Shown here in pieces: positions 23,379 to 30,128 of a stretch of 36,921 bases of DNA. The notes below the pieces were generated by a model. It was not told the origin of the DNA. It ran no database searches and saw only the letters and a list, made by a program, of their open reading frames with translations. The stretch lies in assembly GCA_013152475.1 (NCBI GenBank), contig JAADGH010000120.1, positions 1 to 36,921 on the forward strand, read 5' to 3'. Within the stretch, counting starts at the first letter, position 1. Every line of letters begins with the position of its first letter. The stretch is from Planctomycetota bacterium (lineage in GTDB: Bacteria > Planctomycetota > Brocadiia > JAADGH01). Made by a program: the position numbers and the translations under genes.

Positions 23379-25247
23379 TTACCTCGGCGCCGGAGGGCCG
23401 GCGGGCTGGCGGCCGGGCGGCATCGGCATGCCGCCGCCCATCTGGCCCATGACGATGGTCTTCAGGCTGTCGATAAGCTCCTGCGAGATGTAGAGCTCTC
23501 CCTCCAGGCGATTGCCCTTTGCCAAGGCGTATGCGCCGATCCCTCCCGCGATGGCGAGCTCCGGCTGTGCGCCTTGCGCACCGGGCCCGGCCATGGGAGG
23601 CATCATGCCCTTTACGAAGTTGACGACCTCTTTCGGGTTGACAAAGACAAGCAGGTTCGTCGAGGCCGGGAACCCCTTGGTGGCGGAGACGAACTCCGGC
23701 TGCGTGGGCAGGCCGCTGCCGCCGCCGGCTTTGACGAACTCGATGGTCTGTTTCATGCGCGCCAGCGAATCCTGGCCGAATGTGATGATCATGTATTTGC
23801 CCGTGGCCGCAATGCGCACGATCATGGGATCGCCGTAGATCTTCCGCATCATGTCGCGCGTTTTCTGCGGCACCTTGGCCGGGTCGAAGAGGATCGCCAC
23901 CTCGGTGATGGAGACGTCCTGGTGGGTGGCGGCGTTCTCCGTGACAGCAAGCTCCATGTCCAGGCCAGCCACATTGCGGTAGAAGCTCATGAAGATGGCG
24001 CTTTGGTCGAACTGCTTGAGGATGAGCTTGTGGGCCTTGGCGGCGTCTGTGACAGAGAAGACTTCCACAAGCGTGAGGCCCGTGTTCTCCCCGTCGCCGG
24101 CCAGGATCAGCCCCATACCGACCTCGCCGGTGAGGATATCCATCCACTCCTCGGTGCTTTCTATGGCCGTCGTGCGCTGATCGGGCGTCATGGCGCCCGG
24201 CGCACAGTTGAGGATATCCTCCATGAAGCCGCGCAGGGCGTCCTTCAGCTCCTGGGTGTTCTTGAAGCGGGCGGATGCGGCGATGAATGAATCGCTCGGG
24301 ATCATCTTCAGCACGTCCCCGCCGCCGGGGGCCTGCTGCCGCAGGAAGTTGGCCACATCGCTCTCCGGGCTGGCCGCGAGCCCGGCGCGAAGGCGGATAC
24401 CGTCGTTGTCGAGGGCCAGGCCCAGCTCAAGGGCGTCCAGTTGCTTCACAATGGCAACAACGGCGTTGACATAGCTGTCGAGCATCTTGCTCATGGCCTC
24501 CGGGTTCATATCAGGCTGCTGCGCCTGGGCGGCCTGGGCGGCCTGACGGAGGCCCCGCTTGAACGGTGCAAGCTCCCTGTCGATATCCTCGCCGTAGATC
24601 TGCATCAGGCCCTTGATGTTCACATTGGCGCAGATATCCCCCTTCGTGCCGCACGCCGCGGCGCAGTTCAGGGTCTCGGCCTCCAGCATCGCGGCGGTGG
24701 AGGTGCAGGCCTCGAGCGAGTCGGCCACCAGCGCCTTGTTACCTACTACGGCGACGTAAAGTCTCTTCCGGATGAACTGCTCGATGTTTTTTTTCTGCTC
24801 CGGTGTGGCGGCGAGCCACCGCGCCTGATCGAGCTGAGCGAATACATTGGCCACTCCCTGCTTCCCTTCGGGCTGCGCCCCCAGACCGAAGCTCTGGAGG
24901 GCCATCTGCGCATCGGCAAGGGAGACGATCCGGACCACGTTCTTCGACCCATACCGCTTGGGGTTCAAGATCACCGCGTTGAATTCGCCCGCCATATCGA
25001 TGCCGTTGAGCGATTGCGCGCCGATCACCTTGGGTACCAACATCGGCACCATCTGCCCGAACATCGGACTGACCTGCGAAACCAGATTCGAGACCTTGGT
25101 CACCGCGCCCTTAAGGCTTGGGGCATGTATGACGGCGACGCAGTCCTGGGGCAATTGGTTCTGTTGAGCGCGAAGCAGGCCGGGATGACCCAAGAAACCC
25201 AGCGCCAATGTAAGAACCAAAGCCGATGTTCCTATCCTTCTCCTCAT
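23379..25247 (-). CDS. Secreted protein of unknown function (DUF3352-like)
   Basis: I chose 25247 as start because GGGAGA precedes it by 6 nt and it opens a clean signal peptide (MRRRIGTSALVLTLALGFLGHPGLLRAQ). The mature protein of about 594 residues is alpha/beta, without TM segments, and ends in a Gly/Pro/Met-rich tail (GGGMPMPPGRQPAGPPAPR). Phrases such as QDCVAVIHAPSLKGAVTKVS near the mature start and IPSDSFIAASARFKNTQELKDAL in the middle recall DUF3352-type periplasmic proteins, which have two similar halves. The match is by feel and not certain. Four cysteines cluster near 200-215 (CTST, NCAAACG, ICAN). It has its own promoter and shares a terminator with the methyltransferase. No function can be stated. 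Confidence 0.7.
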   Translation of the reverse strand: MRRRIGTSALVLTLALGFLGHPGLLRAQQNQLPQDCVAVIHAPSLKGAVTKVSNLVSQVSPMFGQMVPMLVPKVIGAQSLNGIDMAGEFNAVILNPKRYGSKNVVRIVSLADAQMALQSFGLGAQPEGKQGVANVFAQLDQARWLAATPEQKKNIEQFIRKRLYVAVVGNKALVADSLEACTSTAAMLEAETLNCAAACGTKGDICANVNIKGLMQIYGEDIDRELAPFKRGLRQAAQAAQAQQPDMNPEAMSKMLDSYVNAVVAIVKQLDALELGLALDNDGIRLRAGLAASPESDVANFLRQQAPGGGDVLKMIPSDSFIAASARFKNTQELKDALRGFMEDILNCAPGAMTPDQRTTAIESTEEWMDILTGEVGMGLILAGDGENTGLTLVEVFSVTDAAKAHKLILKQFDQSAIFMSFYRNVAGLDMELAVTENAATHQDVSITEVAILFDPAKVPQKTRDMMRKIYGDPMIVRIAATGKYMIITFGQDSLARMKQTIEFVKAGGGSGLPTQPEFVSATKGFPASTNLLVFVNPKEVVNFVKGMMPPMAGPGAQGAQPELAIAGGIGAYALAKGNRLEGELYISQELIDSLKTIVMGQMGGGMPMPPGRQPAGPPAPR

Positions 25248-25313
25248 CCAGCTTCTCCCTTCCATAAGATCCATGAGTTCGTCGGCTGACAGTCCCTCTC
25301 GAAAAGGCAATTT

Positions 25314-25343
25314 ATCCTACAGCAGGTCCCCTGGCCGTGTCAA
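25314..25343 (-). promoter_or_regulatory. Promoter for the DUF3352-like gene
   Basis: On the minus strand, a perfect TTGACA (25338-25343), an 18-bp spacer and TAGGAT (25314-25319) stand about 65 bp upstream of the chosen start. Confidence 0.55.
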
Positions 25344-25429
25344 TACTATTTCTCAGAGGAGTTTCCCCACAACCCGCGTGGGGTCGTTGCGACGATGCAC
25401 TCTCCTCCCTCCAGCCGGCATCGTTTGAT

Positions 25430-25475
25430 GAGATTACTTCGCCATTACGCGCAGCGCGTGACTCCTCGCAAGGAC
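25430..25475. repeat. Degenerate intergenic repeat of the GAGATT(G/A)CTTCG...CTCGCAA type
   Basis: The segment begins GAGATTACTTCGCC and ends ACTCCTCGCAAGGAC, with a 6-bp hairpin ACGCGC-A-GCGCGT in the middle. It resembles a decayed copy of the common intergenic repeat that reads GAGATTGCTTCG ... CTCGCAATGAC in many bacterial genomes. The remainder of the 25344-25575 stretch holds nothing I recognise. Confidence 0.4.
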
Positions 25476-25575
25476 AGGGCGTGGGTTCCGCAGGCCGAAT
25501 TTCGCAACCCAAATGGCCGGCAGTGGTTACGTTTGATCCCGTCCGCATTCTGGGGAAAGTCCTGACAAAAATCAC

Positions 25576-25605
25576 TTGACAAAGTGAGGGATGGGGAGGT
25601 AAAAT
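25576..25605 (+). promoter_or_regulatory. Sigma-70-type promoter for dksA-like/lspA operon
   Basis: A perfect TTGACA (25576-25581), an 18-bp spacer and TAAAAT (25600-25605) stand 87 bp before the dksA-like start. This is one of the strongest promoters in the window. Confidence 0.8.
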
Positions 25606-25691
25606 TTGGAGCTTGTCGTTTATGACGTGATAGGTGCTGCAGGTCATTGCCGACGAGGGGCGGTCTGCGGGGAGTTTGGAGGAGGATCTGG

Positions 25692-26078
25692 ATGAGGGCG
25701 ACTGAGCTCGCAAGATTCAAGAAGGCGCTGCTGGAGCGGCGTCAGGAACTGGCGGGGGACGTGACTCGTATGGGCGACGAGGCGATGCGCAAATCTCGCC
25801 AGAGTGCGTCGGGCGATCTGTCGAGTATGCCCTATCATATGGCGGATATCGGCACGGACAATTATGACCAAGAGTTTACCCTGGGCATGATCGAAAACGA
25901 AGAAGACGAGGTCCGTGCGATCGACGATGCACTCGAAAAGATCGAGAACGGGGGATACGGCGTTTGCGAGACCTGCGGGTGCAAGATCAAGAAGCCCCGC
26001 CTGAAGTTCATGCCCTATGCCCGGAACTGCATCGACTGCCAGCAAAAGGAGGAACAGCAATCGCGTCCCCGGCGATAA
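25692..26078 (+). CDS. DksA/TraR-family C4 zinc-finger protein
   Basis: This 128-residue protein has an N-terminal coiled-coil half (about 5-88) and a C4 zinc finger with Cys92, Cys95, Cys113 and Cys116 (CETC ... CIDC). The segment IDDALEKIENGGYGVCETCG is the family signature. DksA-type proteins bind the RNA polymerase secondary channel and adjust rRNA and stress transcription. The ADIGTDNYDQEFTLG stretch is closer to the YteA/TraR type than to E. coli DksA, and I do not see the paired acidic DxxDxA tip, so classical DksA activity is uncertain. The ATG at 25692 has GGAGGAGG 6 nt upstream; an upstream in-frame TTG is not needed. It overlaps the start of lspA. Confidence 0.9.
   Translation: MRATELARFKKALLERRQELAGDVTRMGDEAMRKSRQSASGDLSSMPYHMADIGTDNYDQEFTLGMIENEEDEVRAIDDALEKIENGGYGVCETCGCKIKKPRLKFMPYARNCIDCQQKEEQQSRPRR
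26046..26052 (+). promoter_or_regulatory. Shine-Dalgarno that decides the lspA start
   Basis: AAGGAGG inside the end of the dksA-like gene is a near-perfect anti-16S match. Seven nucleotides downstream, in the lspA frame, is ATC at 26060. No ATG, GTG or TTG occurs in that frame between here and the first TM helix. Confidence 0.75.
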
Positions 26079-26590
26079 CGGCCCGGCGACTGTTCTGGGT
26101 CGCGGCCGTCGGCGGAGCAGTTGTCGACCTCGTCTCCAAGTCCCTGATCTTTCGTTTCTGCCCGGATGGTGTGACCCTCATCCCCCACGTCTTGCACATC
26201 GTGTGCGTGCAAAACTGCGGCGGGGTGTTCGGCATGTTGAAGCACCTGCCCGTCGTGTTCCGCTCGCTGTTCTTCATTGTCCTCACCCTTGCCGCCCTGG
26301 TCGCCATCTTTGTCTTTCGACGCAAGTACTATCCCGACTCCGCGTTCGCCGCGACGGCCTTTGGCTTGATTGTGGCCGGGGCGGTCGGCAACGTATGGGA
26401 CCGCATCGCGACTCTGCCGAAGAGCTACGTCCGCGACTTCATCGACGTGGAGCTTCACCTCCCCGGCCTCCAGCACTGGCCCACCTTCAACCCCGCCGAC
26501 GTCTTCATCTGCGTCGGCGTCTTCATGCTTCTCCTCCACAGCTTCATCGTGGAGGGGGGCAAGGAGCGCGCCGAGAGCGAGACGAGTTAG
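26060..26590 (+). CDS. lspA: Lipoprotein signal peptidase (signal peptidase II)
   Basis: LspA cleaves the signal peptide of lipid-modified prolipoproteins in the inner membrane. The 176 residues from the ATC start match the family length of 150-180. There are four TM helices. Family motifs visible are NCGGVFG (52-58, replacing the usual NxGxAF), AGAVGNVWDRI (106-116), VRDFIDV (124-130) and FNPADVFI (143-150); the Asp residues of the last two form the catalytic dyad. The start is unusual: a strong AAGGAGG is placed ideally for ATC at 26060, overlapping the dksA-like gene by 19 nt. The only canonical in-frame start is a TTG at 25964 deep inside that gene. A sequence error (ATG read as ATC) is an alternative. 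Confidence 0.88.
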   Translation: MASPAITARRLFWVAAVGGAVVDLVSKSLIFRFCPDGVTLIPHVLHIVCVQNCGGVFGMLKHLPVVFRSLFFIVLTLAALVAIFVFRRKYYPDSAFAATAFGLIVAGAVGNVWDRIATLPKSYVRDFIDVELHLPGLQHWPTFNPADVFICVGVFMLLLHSFIVEGGKERAESETS

Positions 26591-26908
26591 CCCTCCATTT
26601 TCCCCGAAGGATTTCCCCCGCCCCCCGGCACTAAAGCGACGGAGGGCAAGACAAGGGACGGCCGCTCGCAGGACAACCCCGGCGTCCCCCTGCCCTTCAT
26701 CCTGTGGAATGCAACACCGAACGGCGGGGACGGCCTGCGTCTGCTGGAACGGAAGCTGAACCTCTTTCGCGGCACGTTCACTGACGACCGGGGGGCGATC
26801 GACAGCGGCGCGGACGGGCCGTATTGGTACGGGGTCAGCGCACTGAACCGTTGCGCGCGGGTGGGCATTCGGAAGGTGCCGTTCGCCGAACCGAGGAAGG
26901 GAACGTAG
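26591..26908 (+). pseudogene. Orphan C-terminal fragment of an ExbD/TolR-like gene
   Basis: Directly after the lspA stop, the same frame stays open for 105 codons to a TAG at 26906. The last 60 residues resemble the end of the intact ExbD encoded at 36421-36861: PYWYGVSALNRCARVGIRKV against PYEYIVRTLNACAKFGFKKV, then FAEPR in both. The N-terminal TM helix with the essential Asp is missing, there is no ATG, GTG or TTG start with a ribosome site, and the upstream part is Pro/Gly-rich. I read it as the decayed remnant of an exbD gene. It sits 42 bp before a von Willebrand A membrane-protein gene. Confidence 0.65.
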
Positions 26909-26950
26909 CGAGGGAACATCACGGGGAAGTTTTCTGGAAAGGGGAAAGTC

Positions 26951-28792
26951 ATGGCAAAGAGCGGAGGAGTAGTTGAAACGAGGCAGACCGAGGCCGCCAC
27001 ACCCCACCGCGAGGTCTTCACCCGGGTGGACGTGGCCCACATGATGAACCAGGCGCCGTGGTGGGTGGTGTCGCTGGTGATCCATGGGATTCTTCTGGTG
27101 ATCCTGGCGGCGATCAATTTCTCCGGACCGCCACGGCCCCACAAGTGGGTGCACATCGATTCGGGACTTGTGGTGCTGACGCCGCCGGAGATACCCGTTC
27201 CAACAAGGCCACAGATGGTTGGCCCAGACTGCGGAATACCGGAGGATCCCGGTACGAAGGCAGAAAAGGCGATGAACGTTGTTAAGAACGACGTTCCCGT
27301 CGCCCGTCCGCCTGTCATCGGCCCTAAAACGCTTTCCCGATTGTTCGACAAGATAGGGCAACCCGGTTTTCGTCCGGCAGGTGGCGGCGATCTGTTCAAA
27401 GAGATTAGACCGGGCCGAATCAGTGATCGCCATGCCGTGGTCGATGACCTTGCGAAGCAGATCCTCAAGGCCATCGAACGGCACGACCTCCTGGTCGTCC
27501 TGCTGTATGACGAAAGCAAGAGCCTCATCGAGGATCGGAAGCTGATCGCCCGCCAGATCCGAAAGACCGTGGGCGATCTGCAAGCGGAGATGAAACCCCG
27601 CGAGCGCCAGAAACTCAGGTGGGCCGTGGTCAGCTACGGGGAGAAGCCGACGCTCTGGCTCCAGCCCACGGGAGATCTCAAAGAGCTGGTCGATGCCACC
27701 GACAAGATCGGGGTGGATGAGTCCGGCAAGGAGAACGTCATCGAGGCGATCCACTTCACCATGCAGAACTTGGGCGTGCTCGGGAAGCATATATTTCTCG
27801 TCCTCGTGACCGACGAGGAAGGCGACGACACCCGGGACCGGACGAGGGTCAACGCCGCGCTCCAGTCCATGCAGGCCGCGAAGGCCCGGCTGTTCGTCTT
27901 CGGCCGCGAGGCCAGCTTCCAGCTTGCCAAGGTGCGCGAGTGGATGCGCGACCCGAAAACCGGCGAGCGCATCGGTTCGTGGGGCTGGGCCGACCGGGGC
28001 ATCGAGAGCTGCCGGCAGGAGTTCTTCCCCGCCGACTGGTTCTGGAATGCGCAGTATTCCTTCAACGGCGTGCCGGCCGGGTTCGGCTGCTGGGTGCAGT
28101 CGATGCTGGCCAAGCAGACGGGCGGGACCTACTACATGCTGAGCGACGCGCCGCCGAAGTACGACGACGAAATCCTGGCGGAATACGAACCCGAGTGGGA
28201 GCCGACGGACGTCTATGCCAAGCGCACCGAGACCAGCCGCCTGCGCAAGACGATGGAGAAACTCTTCGCCGACTACGCCGTCCTGCGGCCGACGCACTGG
28301 CTGACGCAGCTCCACCGGGTCAAGGCCCAGACGAAGGAAGAGAACCGGAAGGCGCAGCGCCTGCTCAAGCTGGTGGACCGCGCCCTCGACGAGCTGGAGC
28401 CGCTGCGGTCGCAGAGCCGGAAGGAGAAGTACGCCGGCAAGCGCTGGCAGGCCAACTACGACCTGACGATGGCGCAGCTCGCCAGGCTAAAGTTTCAGAT
28501 TCGCGAATATATTCACGTGACCGACCAGGCCCTGCGGAGGGGCTTCCCCAAGCCGAAGAAGCGGCAGAAGTTCAATCTCTTCGCCGTCACCTACGACCGC
28601 CAGGCCACGGAGGCGGCGTCGGGCCGGCGGGGAGATCGCGAGATGGAGCGGGCCAGGGACATGCTGACGCGGGTGGCCCGGGACTACAACGGGACCCCCT
28701 GGGCGGAGATCGCAAAGCAGGAGCTGCGGCGGACGATGCCGCTGGAGATGCGGCCCATTTTCTACATTCAGGGGATGCATATCCCTGAGTGA
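26951..28792 (+). CDS. Membrane-anchored von Willebrand factor A-domain protein
   Basis: This 613-residue protein has a cytoplasmic N-terminus, one TM helix (about 36-57), a Pro-rich extracytoplasmic linker (about 58-125) and a vWA domain (about 178-345). The MIDAS metal site appears intact: DESKS (188-192) supplies the DxSxS motif and VTDEEGDD (287-294) the later Asp. A helical C-terminal part (about 400-613) is Lys/Arg/Glu-rich. A vWA protein with a single N-terminal TM helix is a recurrent neighbour of ExbB/ExbD clusters in Planctomycetota, in my recollection, and an exbD remnant lies just upstream. GGAAAGGGGAAAG precedes the ATG. The probable role is ligand or partner binding in the periplasm. 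The adhesion target is unknown. Confidence 0.8.
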   Translation: MAKSGGVVETRQTEAATPHREVFTRVDVAHMMNQAPWWVVSLVIHGILLVILAAINFSGPPRPHKWVHIDSGLVVLTPPEIPVPTRPQMVGPDCGIPEDPGTKAEKAMNVVKNDVPVARPPVIGPKTLSRLFDKIGQPGFRPAGGGDLFKEIRPGRISDRHAVVDDLAKQILKAIERHDLLVVLLYDESKSLIEDRKLIARQIRKTVGDLQAEMKPRERQKLRWAVVSYGEKPTLWLQPTGDLKELVDATDKIGVDESGKENVIEAIHFTMQNLGVLGKHIFLVLVTDEEGDDTRDRTRVNAALQSMQAAKARLFVFGREASFQLAKVREWMRDPKTGERIGSWGWADRGIESCRQEFFPADWFWNAQYSFNGVPAGFGCWVQSMLAKQTGGTYYMLSDAPPKYDDEILAEYEPEWEPTDVYAKRTETSRLRKTMEKLFADYAVLRPTHWLTQLHRVKAQTKEENRKAQRLLKLVDRALDELEPLRSQSRKEKYAGKRWQANYDLTMAQLARLKFQIREYIHVTDQALRRGFPKPKKRQKFNLFAVTYDRQATEAASGRRGDREMERARDMLTRVARDYNGTPWAEIAKQELRRTMPLEMRPIFYIQGMHIPE

Positions 28793-28821
28793 TTTCCGGA
28801 AAGCTCGATGGTTCGGGGAGG

Positions 28822-29841
28822 CTACTTATCGCCCGAGGAGTCGTTGCCGGGGGAAGACGGCTCCTCGTCCTCGCCGGTTTTTTCCTCGTCCGGGGGGGAG
28901 CCGGGCGGTTCGGACGGCTCCTCCTCGGGTGGGGCCTCCGGCTCGGAGGACTGTTCCTCGCCGGGGGAGGGTTCGGATTCGACGTCCGCCATGTCGTCAT
29001 CGGAGGATATTTCGAAATGACGCTCGTGAGCGCCCTTGTCGCGGTGGAACAGAATGAAGTAGGCGAATACCGCCAGTGCGGCCAGGCCGAGGAACAGGTA
29101 GAGCAGCGACTCGCCTGTGCCGATTATCTGGGGCGGGGACGCAATAGCAAGCTCCTTGCCGATGAAGAGGGGCGACTTGGTCAGGTTGCGCCGGCCCATC
29201 TCGTCGGCCTCACCCCGGTTCTCGTAGACGATGGTCTTGAGGAACACGCCGGTAAAGAGGACGTTGGATTTCTCCGGCTGGATCTCAGGGCCGGGCTTGC
29301 CCGTGAGGATGACGGTGCAGAAGACGTAGGGGCCCTCGATGGGACCCTGACGGGCGATGGTCCCCTCCCAGACCGCCTCGAAGCCCGAATCGGGGTTCAT
29401 TCTGGTCTGTTTCAGACGCCAGAGGCTGCCGTCGAAGCGGACGAACTTGCCGCGGTACTTGGCCGGGTGGGCGAGACAGTCGAAGGGCGTGATGGCGGGA
29501 TCGACCTTGTCGTCGATCTCCTTGGGGGTCATGTTGAAGACCTTGCCCAACATGTAATAGTAAGGCTTCCGCTCGATGGGGGCGTCGTCGTGGACCTGGG
29601 CGAGGAGCTTGGCCTCGTCCTGCTGGCCCTGCGGCGCGCCGCCGGAGGGGGGGGAGAGGGTGACGGGTATTTCGGCCTGCGGGGTTTCGTGCGCCGGCTG
29701 GGCGGGGGGCGGCTGGGTGTGGCTCTGGAGGGTGTAAAACATGCCCAGGACGATGAGCAACATGACGAGCATGATCACGAGGCGCATGTAGTCGCGCATG
29801 GGGGAGTAGTTTTGCGGTGAGGTTTTGAACAGACGAACCAT
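28822..29841 (-). CDS. Two-TM membrane protein with acidic cytoplasmic tail, unknown function
   Basis: This 339-residue product has an N-terminal TM helix (about 20-38), an extracytoplasmic region of about 200 residues that is Pro/Gln-rich at first and then folded (KYRGKFVRFDGSLWRLKQT; GPYVFCTVILTGKPGPEI), a second TM helix (about 243-264), and an acidic Ser/Pro/Glu tail of about 65 residues. The folded part has an OB-like feel (KFVRFDGSLWRL ... VFCTVILTGKP), but I cannot name a family. AGGAG stands 7 nt before the ATG, and a good promoter precedes it. It is convergent with the vWA gene, and divergent from the TPR-ExbB-ExbD cluster, 287 bp away; shared function is possible only by location. 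Confidence 0.75.
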   Translation of the reverse strand: MVRLFKTSPQNYSPMRDYMRLVIMLVMLLIVLGMFYTLQSHTQPPPAQPAHETPQAEIPVTLSPPSGGAPQGQQDEAKLLAQVHDDAPIERKPYYYMLGKVFNMTPKEIDDKVDPAITPFDCLAHPAKYRGKFVRFDGSLWRLKQTRMNPDSGFEAVWEGTIARQGPIEGPYVFCTVILTGKPGPEIQPEKSNVLFTGVFLKTIVYENRGEADEMGRRNLTKSPLFIGKELAIASPPQIIGTGESLLYLFLGLAALAVFAYFILFHRDKGAHERHFEISSDDDMADVESEPSPGEEQSSEPEAPPEEEPSEPPGSPPDEEKTGEDEEPSSPGNDSSGDK

Positions 29842-29874
29842 GACCGTGCTCCTGTGGCGTTCACTCTATTCCTT

Positions 29875-29903
29875 CTTATATCATGGTGGAGATAGGGTGT
29901 CAA
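29875..29903 (-). promoter_or_regulatory. Sigma-70-type promoter for the two-TM protein gene
   Basis: On the minus strand, a perfect TTGACA (29898-29903), a 17-bp spacer and TATAAG (29875-29880) stand 33 bp before the start codon. Confidence 0.75.
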
Positions 29904-30017
29904 GTACGAAGCGCATGATCGGGTAATGTCTCACTCACGTGGGGAGCGGACTGCCCCCCGTTACTGGGCGATTGCACGATAGGCGGGATGGGCGTGCAAA
30001 GTTTTGCAGTTTTTTCC

Positions 30018-30046
30018 TTGAAATCGGAACAGGGTGTTCCTACAAT
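30018..30046 (+). promoter_or_regulatory. Sigma-70-type promoter for the TPR-ExbB-ExbD cluster
   Basis: TTGAAA (30018-30023), a 17-bp spacer and TACAAT (30041-30046) place the transcription start near 30053. This falls inside the first of two GGAGGT sequences, and so argues for the ATG at 30129 over the one at 30063. Confidence 0.7.
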
Positions 30047-30128
30047 CTCGGAGGTATTAGGCATGTCAAGTACCAACACTCAGGTACGCCTTTCAAAGAC
30101 TGTCTGTAAGGGAGGTACGCACCCAACC

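Noticed and set aside
26591..26908. Readthrough of the lspA TAG to give an LspA-ExbD fusion
   Set aside because: The shared frame has a one-in-three chance of arising randomly, LspA is complete at the stop, and the following segment is Pro-rich and divergent.
26015..28315. A 766-codon open frame antisense to lspA and the vWA gene
   Set aside because: It spans three separate features on the other strand and has no recognisable domain, start context or promoter.
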